DNA from: Streptomyces sp. KL109B
GTDB taxonomy: Bacteria; Actinomycetota; Actinomycetes; Streptomycetales; Streptomycetaceae
Assembly: GCF_030766935.1 (NCBI RefSeq)
Contig: NZ_JASERL010000011.1
Location: forward strand, 186,001 to 250,000
Length of the DNA: 64,000 nucleotides
Reading direction: 5' to 3'
Below the pieces are notes generated by a model. The model was not told the origin of the DNA and did no database searches. It saw only the letters and a list, made by a program, of their open reading frames with translations. Positions 34,416 to 42,260 of this stretch are shown here, one piece after another. Numbering within the stretch: position 1 is the first letter of the stretch; each line of letters starts with the position of its first letter. The translations under genes and the position numbers were made by a program.

Positions 34416-35024
34416 TCAGCGCACACTCCTCGCGACGGCCGCCGGCCCCTGGTCCGCCCGCAGCGCCCCGCCCCGCCGGAAGAACTCCTCCGCGCCGACC
34501 GGCTCCGACGCGCCGGGCGCCACCGCGTCCAGCGCCCGGCGTTTGAAGGCGCGGGCGGCGACGCTGAGCCGGTGGTGTGCCGGCCCGCCGCCGTCGCCGA
34601 GGTCCGTCGTCGTGGTCGCGCCCCAGAACCTGATGTCGGCGAGGCCGCTCTCGCGGGTCCGCGCCACCAGGTGTCGTACCCGCTCGTCGGTGGCGTACAG
34701 ACCTGCCTCCACCGCGACGGCGAGACGTCCCGGCCCGGGAGCCGACGCCACGGGCGCCGCCGCCAGATCGGCCGCGTGCGCGCCGAGGATCCGCAGGGCG
34801 CGCTCGTCGCCGCGGCGTACGACGAGCGCCGTGGCGTCCCAGCCGGCCGCCGCCCGGTCGAACAGCCAGCCGCCCGCGCCGCGCACCGCGTCGGCCGCGG
34901 TCGGCGCGAGGAGGACGAGGCGCGGCCTCAGGGCGTTCCGGCCGGCCGGGCGAGCTGCGCGGCGAGCGACCTGGCGTACTCGCGGAACACGGCACTGAGC
35001 GGAATCGAGGGGTCGAGCAACCAC
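34416..35024 (-). CDS. Uncharacterised protein translated from within the TetR gene's end
   Basis: The frame from about 34931 to 34416 (LRPRLVLLAPTAADAVRGAGGWLFDRAAAGWDATALV, later RILGAHAADLAA and DIRFWGATTTTDLGDGGGPAHH) looks like a real globular protein of about 170 residues that I do not recognise. The start is uncertain: no ATG or GTG follows the TetR stop; a GTG at 35024 with GGAG five bases upstream would give 202 residues and overlap the TetR gene by 97 bases, and a CTG at 34931 overlaps the TetR stop directly. Either way it should be co-transcribed with the TetR gene. 17 bases separate its end from the converging F420 enzyme gene. Confidence 0.5.
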   Translation of the reverse strand: MVARPLDSAQCRVPRVRQVARRAARPAGRNALRPRLVLLAPTAADAVRGAGGWLFDRAAAGWDATALVVRRGDERALRILGAHAADLAAAPVASAPGPGRLAVAVEAGLYATDERVRHLVARTRESGLADIRFWGATTTTDLGDGGGPAHHRLSVAARAFKRRALDAVAPGASEPVGAEEFFRRGGALRADQGPAAVARSVR

Positions 35025-35560
35025 GATGTCTCCATCCCGTGGAGAAAGGCGACGATCTCCACCGCTTTGACGGCTGGGTCGAGGTCGGTGCGGTACCTGC
35101 CCGAGTCCTGCCCCTGCCGGATGAACGCGGCGATGGTGTCGACTCCGGCCCGGTACCGGGTGAGGAAGCGGTCGTGCAGCGGGGCGTCGGGCGCGAGGTT
35201 CTCGATCAGGAGCACGGCGAACATGCCGACCAGTTCCGGAGCCCGGTGGAACCGTTCGGCGCGGCTCTCCATCTGGCGCAGCGGGTCGCCCGGCTGCTGG
35301 CGGTAGGCGTCGTCGGACACGTCGCGGGCGTCGAGAACCGCGTGCAGCAGCTGCTCCTTGGAGTCGAAGTGGTGCAGCAGACCGGCCGTGCTGATGCCCG
35401 CCTCGCGGGCGATCTGCGCGAGCGTGATGGCGCGCCATCCGTGGCGCACGAGGAGTCGCTGCGCCACGGTCACTATCTTCCGACGCCGCTCCTCGCCCTT
35501 GGCGAGCAGCGTGGCGTACGGCCGCTGATCAGGCACCTGATCTGCCATCGGCTCGGGCAT
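34928..35560 (-). CDS. TetR-family regulator
   Basis: 210 residues. The HTH (WRAITLAQIAREAGISTAGLLHHFDSKEQLLHAVLDARD) is typical of TetR; the C-terminal part is a helical ligand-binding domain. The ATG at 35560 has AAGGAG five bases upstream and is preferred to an upstream in-frame ATG at 35620 that lies beyond the operator. A perfect 9-bp inverted repeat is 15 bases before the start, so autoregulation is likely, with a sequence different from the dispersed GAGAAT palindrome. The acyl-CoA dehydrogenase genes read toward it from the right and end 91 bases before its start. Confidence 0.88.
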   Translation of the reverse strand: MPEPMADQVPDQRPYATLLAKGEERRRKIVTVAQRLLVRHGWRAITLAQIAREAGISTAGLLHHFDSKEQLLHAVLDARDVSDDAYRQQPGDPLRQMESRAERFHRAPELVGMFAVLLIENLAPDAPLHDRFLTRYRAGVDTIAAFIRQGQDSGRYRTDLDPAVKAVEIVAFLHGMETSWLLDPSIPLSAVFREYARSLAAQLARPAGTP

Positions 35561-35574
35561 CCGGTCTCCTTCGA

Positions 35575-35602
35575 CCAACCTACTGAAGTGAAGGTAGGTT
35601 GG
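35575..35602. promoter_or_regulatory. Perfect inverted repeat upstream of TetR gene
   Basis: CCAACCTAC and its exact complement GTAGGTTGG flank a 10-base spacer. The element lies 15 bases before the TetR start at 35560 and downstream of the stop of the acyl-CoA dehydrogenase gene, so it most likely is the regulator's own operator. Confidence 0.78.
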
Positions 35603-35650
35603 TTTCGCGCGGATCGACAAGTCCCGTGCACGTACCGGATGTTGGAGATC

Positions 35651-36832
35651 TCAGCCGCGCGGCAGGCCGAGTACTCGTTGCGCGACGATGCCGCGCTGGA
35701 TCTCGGAGGTGCCGCCCGCGATGGTGCCGCCGAAGCTGCGTCCGTAGCGGTGGAACCAGCTGGAGAAGGCGTCGTCGAAGCTCATGTGGTGGTACGGCGC
35801 CGTGTTCTTGGGATGGATCAGCCCCTCGGGCCCCGCCGCCTCCAGGGCTCGTTCCAGGCCCTTCTGGGAGGCCTCGGAGCCGAACACCTTGAGCACGGAC
35901 AGGGCGGGGACATCGGTCTCGCCGCGGGCGGCGCGTGCCAGGGCGGCCGTGCCGAGGAGGGTGAGCGCCTGCCGGTCCATGACCAGGGTGGCGTACCAGT
36001 CCTTCTCCAGCGGGGTACGCGGCCGGAAGTCGCGCAGCAGGTCGCTCATGCGCTCGGCGTCGCCCAGCCACATCAGCGTGCGCTCGTGGCCGAGTGAGCC
36101 GTTGGCCACCCGCCAGCCCTCGTTGAGCGGGCCGACGAGGTTGTCGGCGGGCACCCGTACGTCCTCGAAGAAGACCTCGTTGAAGTCCTTGTCGTCGGGG
36201 CCCGTGAAGGCCGCGAAGGGGCGGCGGGTCACGCCCGGGGTGTCGGTGGGGATCAGCAGCACGCTGATCCCCTTGTGCTTGGGGGCCTCCGGGTCGGTGC
36301 GTACGAACGTCAGGAGCACGTCGGCGTCGTGGGCGCCGGAGGTCCACACCTTCTGGCCGTTGACCGTGAAGTGGGTCCTGTCGTCGGAGAGTTGGGCGCG
36401 AGTGCGCAGCGAGGCGAGGTCGGACCCCGCCCCGGGCTCGCTCATGCCGAGGGCCGCGCTGATCTCGGCGCGCAGAATCGGCACTGCCCAGCGCCGCTTC
36501 TGCTCCTCGGAGCCGAAGGAGAGCAGGGAGGCGGCGATGATGCCGACGCCCTGGGGGTTGAAGGTGTGGTAGATGCGGCGCCGCGCGAGCTCCTCCAGGT
36601 GCACGTACTGCTGCACCACGGTGGCGTTCCGGCCGCCGAACTCGGGCGGGTTGCCGGGCAGCAGCCAGCCCGCGTCGAACTGGGTCCGCTGCCAGCGCCG
36701 GGCCCAGTCGGGGAGGTGGGCGCTGGAGCGGGAGCGTTCCGCCGCCTCCGCCTCGGGCGGCAGGTTCGCCTCCAGGAAGGCCGCCAATTCGGCGCGGAAG
36801 GACTCGACTTCGTCGTCGAAGGTGAGTTTCAT
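35651..36832 (-). CDS. Acyl-CoA dehydrogenase, alpha-type subunit
   Basis: 393 residues. GMSEPGAGSDLASLRT, VWTSGAHDAD and IAGGTSEIQRGIVAQRVLGLPRG are family motifs; SLGHERTLMW in helix G keeps a Glu suited as catalytic base. Its ATG overlaps the stop of the shorter acyl-CoA dehydrogenase gene (ATGA). Such adjacent long/short pairs form alpha2beta2 heterotetramers in actinobacterial steroid side-chain and ring degradation, where bulky cyclic acyl-CoA thioesters are dehydrogenated. I infer the same here. Transcribed from operator site D. Confidence 0.92.
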   Translation of the reverse strand: MKLTFDDEVESFRAELAAFLEANLPPEAEAAERSRSSAHLPDWARRWQRTQFDAGWLLPGNPPEFGGRNATVVQQYVHLEELARRRIYHTFNPQGVGIIAASLLSFGSEEQKRRWAVPILRAEISAALGMSEPGAGSDLASLRTRAQLSDDRTHFTVNGQKVWTSGAHDADVLLTFVRTDPEAPKHKGISVLLIPTDTPGVTRRPFAAFTGPDDKDFNEVFFEDVRVPADNLVGPLNEGWRVANGSLGHERTLMWLGDAERMSDLLRDFRPRTPLEKDWYATLVMDRQALTLLGTAALARAARGETDVPALSVLKVFGSEASQKGLERALEAAGPEGLIHPKNTAPYHHMSFDDAFSSWFHRYGRSFGGTIAGGTSEIQRGIVAQRVLGLPRG

Positions 36833-37833
36833 GCCACTCCCCCGTTCCGGCTCGCGAGCTCGGCGATCCGGGCCCGGTGTTCGGCGGCGCCGCCGAGCAT
36901 CAGCTCCCCGGCCTTGGCCCGCTTCAGCGCGAACTGCAGATCGTTCTCCCAGGTGGTCCCCATCGCCCCGAACAGCTGCACACCGTGCCGGAACACGAGG
37001 GACTGGCACTCTCCTGCCGATGCCTTGGCCATGGCGGCGGCCGCCTCGCGGCGCGGATCGTCGGCCGCGACGGTCATCATGGCGAAGTAGGCGAGGGCGC
37101 GCGCCCGCTCGACCGCCACGTGCATGTCGACCGCCTTGTGCTGCACGGCCTGGAAGGACCCGACCGGCACGCCGAACTGGTGGCGGGTGCGGACGTGGTC
37201 GAGGGCCAGGTCGAGGATGCGCCGGCAGGCTCCCACCATGGTCATCGCAAGGCCCGCCAGGGCGAGGTGGCGCGCACGCCCCGGGTCGGACCCGGTGCGG
37301 ATGTCGTCGGTGACACGTACGTCGTCGAAGGTGACATCGGCGACGTGCAGCAGCGGATCGAAGACCGGCAAGGGGGTCACGGCGACCTGGCCGGCGGGCA
37401 CCACGAAGACGCCCTCGCCGGTGGCCACGGCGAACCGCTCCGCGCGGTCGGCGTCGAGGACGTACGTGGCGGTGCCGCTGAGGGTCCATCCGGCGCCCTC
37501 GCGGCGGACCCGCACCCCGTCGAACACCGCGGCGCCCGACACCCCTTCCTGTGCGACCTCGGGGGCGAGCGGGGCGAACTGGGTCATGGTCGCGAGGTAG
37601 GGCGTCGGATCGGCCGCGTACCCCAACTCCTCAAGCACGATGCCGAGTTCGACGGCGTCGGCCGGGTCGGTGAACTCGGTCCAGCCGAGCTTCTGATAGG
37701 TGCGCCACAGCGGCGCGGGGTCGGCCCCGCCCTCCGCCACGGACCGGACGAAGGCCGGGGTGCACTCCTTGGAGACGGCCTCCCGGACGGTCCGTTGCCA
37801 CAGTCGCTGATCCGAGTCGAACTCGAAGAGCAT
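36829..37833 (-). CDS. Acyl-CoA dehydrogenase, beta-type subunit
   Basis: 334 residues, shorter than a self-sufficient enzyme. RTRHQFGVPVGSFQAVQHKAVDMHV is the helix H/dimer motif and LFGAMGTTWENDLQFALKRAK the C-terminal FAD region. The helix G segment where the partner has GHER reads ARHLALAGLAMT, without Glu, so on its own it should be inactive and act as the beta partner of the gene downstream. The start at 37833 gives MLFEFDSDQRLWQ. Divergent from the TetR gene at 37987, with site D 52 bases upstream of the start. Confidence 0.9.
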   Translation of the reverse strand: MLFEFDSDQRLWQRTVREAVSKECTPAFVRSVAEGGADPAPLWRTYQKLGWTEFTDPADAVELGIVLEELGYAADPTPYLATMTQFAPLAPEVAQEGVSGAAVFDGVRVRREGAGWTLSGTATYVLDADRAERFAVATGEGVFVVPAGQVAVTPLPVFDPLLHVADVTFDDVRVTDDIRTGSDPGRARHLALAGLAMTMVGACRRILDLALDHVRTRHQFGVPVGSFQAVQHKAVDMHVAVERARALAYFAMMTVAADDPRREAAAAMAKASAGECQSLVFRHGVQLFGAMGTTWENDLQFALKRAKAGELMLGGAAEHRARIAELASRNGGVA

Positions 37834-37884
37834 CCCGGCCTCCTGCCTGCGCTCCGTCGCGCCGCACGCTGCCGCGCACCGCGA

Positions 37885-37921
37885 GAGAATAACATTCTCG
37901 TTCCGCGAAAGTAATGGTCTC
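37885..37921. promoter_or_regulatory. Regulon palindrome, site D with secondary copy
   Basis: GAGAATAACATTCTC at 37885-37899 is a perfect 6-3-6 palindrome; GAAAGTAATGGTCTC at 37907-37921 is a weaker copy centred 22 bp away. Between the divergent acyl-CoA dehydrogenase pair (37833) and TetR gene (37987). Confidence 0.8.
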
Positions 37922-37986
37922 GTTCGCGGGGCCGGGCGGCCGGTTCCCCGCCTGGCCCGTGGGTACCCTGCAGTAATGTTCTTGGT

Positions 37987-38667
37987 ATGGCGCAGAAGAC
38001 GAGCGGGTCGGTGAGCACGGCGAGCGAAGAACCCGCATGGAAGCAGCGCGCGATCGAGCGCTCCACTCAGGCCGCGATACGTCGCGCCGAGCAACGGGTG
38101 GGCCGGTTCCTCGACGCGGCGCAGGCCATCATGGCCGAGCGGGGCACCACCGGCTTCACCGTCCAGGAGGTCGTCGAGCGGTCCCGTCAGTCGCTGCGCA
38201 GCTTCTACCAGCACTTCGACGGCAAGCACGAGTTGTTGCTCGCACTGCTCGAGGACGCGCTGGGGCGCACGGCCGAGCAGATCAGGGCCGCCGCTGCCGG
38301 CCAGTCCGATCCGCTGGACCGTCTCAAGACCGCCGTGCACCTGCTCTTCGAGCTGTCGGTGCCCGATCCGGCCGCCCAGCGCCCGCTGTTCACCGACTTC
38401 GCCCCCAAGCTGCTGGTCTCCCACCCCGCCGAGGTGAAGGTCGCGCACGCCCCGCTGCTCGCGCTGTTCGCCGAGCTGATGGACGAGGCGGCGGAGGCCG
38501 GCCGGCTCCTCTCCGACGTCTCGCCGCACCGGATGGCCGCGTTGACGATGCAGACCGTCATGTTCAACGCGCAGGCGGCAGGCGCCCCGGACGACGACAC
38601 CGCGCATCCGCTCACCGCCGACGAGGTGTGGGCGTTCTGCTCGCACGGGTTCGCCAAGGCGGACTGA
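37987..38667 (+). CDS. TetR-family regulator, candidate master regulator 1
   Basis: 226 residues with a polar 35-residue N-terminal tail before the HTH (TTGFTVQEVVERSRQSLRSFYQHFDGKHELLLALLEDAL). The recognition helix QSLRSFYQ is the same as in the TetR protein at 59947. The C-terminal domain is all helical. It is divergent from the two-subunit acyl-CoA dehydrogenase with site D between, so it is probably autoregulated through the GAGAAT palindrome and may control every unit carrying it; acyl-CoA or free acid of the pathway would be the ligand. No clear ribosome site precedes the ATG. Confidence 0.9.
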   Translation: MAQKTSGSVSTASEEPAWKQRAIERSTQAAIRRAEQRVGRFLDAAQAIMAERGTTGFTVQEVVERSRQSLRSFYQHFDGKHELLLALLEDALGRTAEQIRAAAAGQSDPLDRLKTAVHLLFELSVPDPAAQRPLFTDFAPKLLVSHPAEVKVAHAPLLALFAELMDEAAEAGRLLSDVSPHRMAALTMQTVMFNAQAAGAPDDDTAHPLTADEVWAFCSHGFAKAD

Positions 38668-38688
38668 GCACGACCCGTTCGACGGACC

Positions 38689-39867
38689 TCACACCTTGAG
38701 CAGCCGGGCCAGGTTCCCACCCATGATCTTCGCCTGCCGTTCCTGGCTCATGCCCTCCAGCGCGTCCACGTAGCTGGTCGGCTCCGCGAGGCCCTCCGGG
38801 TGCGGGTAGTCCGACCCGAAGAGCACCTTGTCCTCGCCGATGAGATCCGCGAGCGCGCCGAGGTCCTCCTCCCAGAACGGGCTGACGTGGATGTTGCGTT
38901 TGACCGCCGCCACGGGGTCGCCGGCGAAGCCCTCGGGCGCCTTCTTGTAGACGTCGGCGAGGTTCTGCAGCAGCGGCGCGATCCAGTCGGAGCCGTTCTC
39001 GATGACGGCGATCTTCAGCTCCGGGAACCGGAACAGGGCGCCGTGGCACACCCAGGAGGACACGGCGTCCTGCACCGGCCGCCACTGGTCCATCATCCGG
39101 AAGACATTGGTCTTGAACGGCAGCATCTCGCCGCCGGCGCCCTCCCAGTCGCTGCTGTACCGCGCGTAGCCGCTGTCGGAGGAGTGCATCGTGACGAGGA
39201 TGTCGTGCTCGACGACCCGCTTCCAGAAGGGGTCGAACTCGGGCAGCGCGAAGGACCGCGGGCCACGGAATCCGGGCACCGGGGCCGGGCGCACCAGGAT
39301 CGCCCTGGCGCCGCGCTCGACACACCAGTCGAGTTCCTCGATGGCCTTGTCGACGATGGGCAGGCTGACGACCGGGACCGTGAAGATGCGGTCGTGGTAG
39401 TTGAACGACCAGACCTCGTCGAGCCACTGGTTCAGCGCGTGCACCACGGCGTGGATCATCTCCGGGTCGTCCCGCATGCGCTCCTCGATGAGGCTGGCGA
39501 GCGTCGGGAACATCAGCGTGCGGTCGATGCCCAGCTCGTCCATCAGCTTCATACGGGGCTCGGGCGCACGGAAGGCGGGGACCGAGCGCATCGGGTCACC
39601 GAAGATCTCCCGGCGGCTCTTGCCCTCGGGGTTGCCGTGGCGGAAGTAGTCCTCCATGGCGCCGGGGCGCGCGACCACGTCGAAGGTGGGGTTGGGGATG
39701 TACTCGCTGATCTGGCCGCGTACCGCGATCTTGGTGCGCCCGTTGACCTGCACGTACTGGATCGCGCCGCGGTACCGGTCCGGCAGGTGCCTGGTCAGCG
39801 TCTCCTCGGTCTCGTACAGGTGGTTGTCCGCGTCGAACAGGGGATATGGCAGCGTGCGCGAAGCCAT
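38689..39867 (-). CDS. Amidohydrolase-2 family metal hydrolase, copy 2
   Basis: 392 residues, closely similar throughout to the protein at 25647: LFDADNHLYETEETLTRHLPD, ISEYIPNPTFDVVARPGAME, FGDPMRSVPAF, TMHSSDSGY, VCHGALFRFPE and LFGSDYPHPEGLAEP. The metal site again uses the DADNH variant of the N-terminal motif. GGGAGGGAG precedes the ATG. It follows an enoyl-CoA hydratase by 19 bases in a two-gene unit led by operator site E. Two near-equal copies in one regulon suggest two similar substrates or steps, or recent duplication. Confidence 0.9.
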   Translation of the reverse strand: MASRTLPYPLFDADNHLYETEETLTRHLPDRYRGAIQYVQVNGRTKIAVRGQISEYIPNPTFDVVARPGAMEDYFRHGNPEGKSRREIFGDPMRSVPAFRAPEPRMKLMDELGIDRTLMFPTLASLIEERMRDDPEMIHAVVHALNQWLDEVWSFNYHDRIFTVPVVSLPIVDKAIEELDWCVERGARAILVRPAPVPGFRGPRSFALPEFDPFWKRVVEHDILVTMHSSDSGYARYSSDWEGAGGEMLPFKTNVFRMMDQWRPVQDAVSSWVCHGALFRFPELKIAVIENGSDWIAPLLQNLADVYKKAPEGFAGDPVAAVKRNIHVSPFWEEDLGALADLIGEDKVLFGSDYPHPEGLAEPTSYVDALEGMSQERQAKIMGGNLARLLKV

Positions 39868-39886
39868 GGGCTCTCCCTCCCTGTGC

Positions 39887-40678
39887 TCATGCCTGCTTGA
39901 TGTGCTTCTTCATGTCGTCGAGGCGGGTCAGGATCGGGTATCCGTCGACGCTGATGGCGTTGCCGTGTCCGGTCTGGTGGATGTCGAAGGCCGACTGCAG
40001 TGCCGACTGGAAGCCCTGCACGTCGAGCGTCTGGTTCACGGCTCGCTTGGCCTGCCGCAGGCCGAAGGCCGGCATCTGTGCGATCTGCTCCGCCAGGTCC
40101 CGCGCCGCGCCGTCGAGTTCGTCGAGCGGGACGACCCTGTTCACCATGCCGGTCCGCTCGGCCTCCTCGGCCGTCAGCGCCCGCCCGGTGAACAGGATCT
40201 CCTTGGCCTTGCGCGGCCCCAACTCCCAGGTGTGGCCGTGGTACTCGACGCCGCTGATCCCCATCCGCACCACGGGGTCCGAGAACTCGGCGTTCTCCGC
40301 CGCCACGATCAGATCGCACGGCCAGCACAGCATCAGCCCTGCCGCGATGCACTTGCCCTGCACCGCCGCGATCGACGGCTTCGGCACGTTGCGCCAGCGC
40401 AGCGAATAGCCGAGGTAGCGGTGGCACTCGAGGCCGTAGATGTGCTCCAGGGTGATCTTGTCGGGGGTGTGCGAGTCACCCTTGAGGTCGTGCCCCGCGG
40501 AGAAGTGCTTGCCGTTGGCGCGCAGCACGATCACGCGCACGTCGTCGTCCTCGGCCGCCCGGCTCCAGGCCGCGTCCAGGGCGTCGAGCAGCTCCATGGA
40601 CTGGGCGTTGGCGGCCTCGGGACGATTGAGCGTGATGACGGCGATTCCGTCCTTCGCCTCGTACAGGATCTGATCCAC
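39887..40678 (-). CDS. Enoyl-CoA hydratase/isomerase
   Basis: 263 residues, crotonase fold: LNRPEAANAQS, FSAGHDLKGD for the oxyanion hole, VQGKCIAAGLMLCWPCDLIVA, and EFSDPVVRMGISGVEYHGHTWELG. The central helix lacks the usual GGxE...Glu pair (AAGLML), so dehydratase chemistry may differ from standard hydratases; some such proteins are ring-opening hydrolases or isomerases. C-terminal helix NQTLDVQGFQSALQSAFDIHQ is typical. Operator site E is 28 bases upstream of the ATG. Confidence 0.88.
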   Translation of the reverse strand: MDQILYEAKDGIAVITLNRPEAANAQSMELLDALDAAWSRAAEDDDVRVIVLRANGKHFSAGHDLKGDSHTPDKITLEHIYGLECHRYLGYSLRWRNVPKPSIAAVQGKCIAAGLMLCWPCDLIVAAENAEFSDPVVRMGISGVEYHGHTWELGPRKAKEILFTGRALTAEEAERTGMVNRVVPLDELDGAARDLAEQIAQMPAFGLRQAKRAVNQTLDVQGFQSALQSAFDIHQTGHGNAISVDGYPILTRLDDMKKHIKQA

Positions 40679-40705
40679 AGGGTGGCTCCTCTCACCGGAC
40701 GCGGC

Positions 40706-40742
40706 GAGAATAGCATTCTCATTTCTTGAAAGTAAGACTCCC
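40706..40742. promoter_or_regulatory. Regulon palindrome, site E with secondary copy
   Basis: GAGAATAGCATTCTC at 40706-40720, perfect palindrome, and the weaker GAAAGTAAGACTCCC at 40728-40742, centred 22 bp away. Upstream of the hydratase/amidohydrolase unit starting at 40678. Confidence 0.8.
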
Positions 40743-40762
40743 GCACCACGTCGGAGTTCCCC

Positions 40763-41482
40763 TCATTGACCCAGTCGGCGCAGCAGGGCCTCGCTCTCGT
40801 CCCACAGCCGTCGGGCGGCGTCGCCGTCCCGCGCGGCGCGACTCGGGTCCGTCGCGCCCGACGGCTGGGTGCAGGGCTTGGGCCACGAGTCCGAACGCCC
40901 GCTCGCGCCGGGCCAGTTCGCGCGTGAACAGCACGTTGGCGAGCTTCGCCCGGCAGTATCCGACGACGCTGTGCGCGGCCTCGAAGCTCTGCAGGTCGTC
41001 CCAGTCGAGCCCGTCGACCTGGCGGTGGGCCTCGGAGGAGACGGTGATGACCCGCGCCTGCCGGCGGCCGGGCAGTGCCGCGGCCTCCCGCAGCCGCGGC
41101 AGCAGTTCACGGGTCAGCAAAACGGAGCCAGGTGGTTGACGGCGAAGGTGGCCTCCGTCCCCTCGGCGGTGACGATCCGCCGGTCCCGTACCCCGCCGGC
41201 GTTGTTGACCAGGACGTCGACGTGCGGGGCATGCTCCTTGATCGCGTCGACCGTCCGGGCCACCTCCGCCATCAGCGCGAAGTCCGCGCGCAGCATGAGG
41301 CACGTACCACCGCCCGCGCGGGCCGCCTCCTGGAGTTCCGCTGTGGCTTCGGCGGTGCGCCGCGGGTCGCGCCCCACCCCGATCACCTGGGCGCCGTCCG
41401 CGAGGAGTCGGCGGGCCGCGGCCCGCCCGATCCCGGAGCTGACCCCCGTGATCACCACGACGGGGCGAGACGTGTCGAACAT
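40763..41482 (-). pseudogene. Frameshifted SDR (retinol dehydrogenase-like)
   Basis: A clear SDR can be read in three frame pieces: MFDTSRPVVVITGVSSGIGRA to NHLAPF, then LLTRELLPRL to FGLVAQALHP with SSEAHR and the YCRAK Tyr-Lys pair, then ATDPSRAARDGDAARRLWDE to a stop at 40763. The first break lies in a run of four A at 41119-41122 (one base short), the second near 40855. Two separate indels argue for true decay rather than one sequencing error. The ATG at 41482 has GGAGGA upstream. It was probably regulated by the TetR gene just upstream on the same strand or shared its transcript. Confidence 0.8.
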
Positions 41483-41525
41483 CAAGGCAGTCCTCCTACA
41501 GGCGAGCAGCCCGCACATCGGGGGG

Positions 41526-42182
41526 CTACATGTCGGGACGCGGCCGGAGCCCGTCGAGCAATAGGCGCACCGCGAATCGGACCCGCTCGTCGAGTTCGCT
41601 TCGGGTCGGATCGAGGCCGCCCACGATGGCGCGGACCCGGCCGCCGACCACCATGCTCATGAAGGCCGACGCCGCGTGGTCGACGTCGGTGGGAGCGATC
41701 TCCCCCGCGTCGACCGCGCGCTGGAGGACCGTGGCGACGTGTTCGATCAGCGGGCGTGTGCTCTGTTCGACGTACGCCGTGAAGATCTCCGGGAAGCGGT
41801 GGCTCTCGGCGTTGATGATGTGCTGCAGGCGCAGCCCGTGCGGCGAGGCGATCTGGTCGACGCGGAGCCGGGCGATGGCCTCGAGCGTAGCGCTCAACTC
41901 GCCCCGGTCCAGGGCGTCGAGCACGTTCTGCGGCACGATCTGCCGCTCCACGGCGCGCTGGATCGCCGCGCGGAACAGGGTCGCCTTGTCCGGGTAGCGG
42001 GCGTAGATCGTGCGCTTGGTCATGCTGACGCGCGCGGCGATCATCTCGATCGTCGTCACTTCGAATCCGCGCTCGAGGAACAAGTCGAGGGCGGCGTCGA
42101 GGAGTTCCTGGTGACGTGCCTCGGCCTGCTCGCGGGTGGGCCGCCCCGCCCGGACCCGGGGCGGAATGGCGTTCTCGCTCAC
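41526..42182 (-). CDS. TetR-family regulator
   Basis: 218 residues. HTH: FEVTTIEMIAARVSMTKRTIYARYPDKATLFRAAI; the C-terminal domain resembles AefR-like members (RLQHIINAESHRFPEIFTAYVEQ). GTG start at 42182 has GGAGGA four to five bases upstream. It is divergent from the LuxE/LuxC-like pair at 42261; the 78 bases between contain a TGCGAAT/ATTCACA pair but no GAGAAT palindrome, so this pair has its own switch. The SDR pseudogene follows 43 bases downstream. Confidence 0.9.
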   Translation of the reverse strand: MSENAIPPRVRAGRPTREQAEARHQELLDAALDLFLERGFEVTTIEMIAARVSMTKRTIYARYPDKATLFRAAIQRAVERQIVPQNVLDALDRGELSATLEAIARLRVDQIASPHGLRLQHIINAESHRFPEIFTAYVEQSTRPLIEHVATVLQRAVDAGEIAPTDVDHAASAFMSMVVGGRVRAIVGGLDPTRSELDERVRFAVRLLLDGLRPRPDM

Positions 42183-42215
42183 GGCATCCTCCCTCTTGTG
42201 CGGGGACCCCAACCG

Positions 42216-42246
42216 TGCGAATGATACGGCTGAGTTGCTATTCACA
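42216..42246. promoter_or_regulatory. Possible operator between TetR and LuxE/LuxC genes
   Basis: TGCGAAT at 42216-42222 and ATTCACA at 42240-42246 form a 7-bp inverted repeat with one mismatch and 17-base spacer in the only intergenic space between the divergent TetR and LuxE-like genes. Weak on sequence alone. Confidence 0.4.
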
Positions 42247-42260
42247 GAAGGGTGTTCCCC

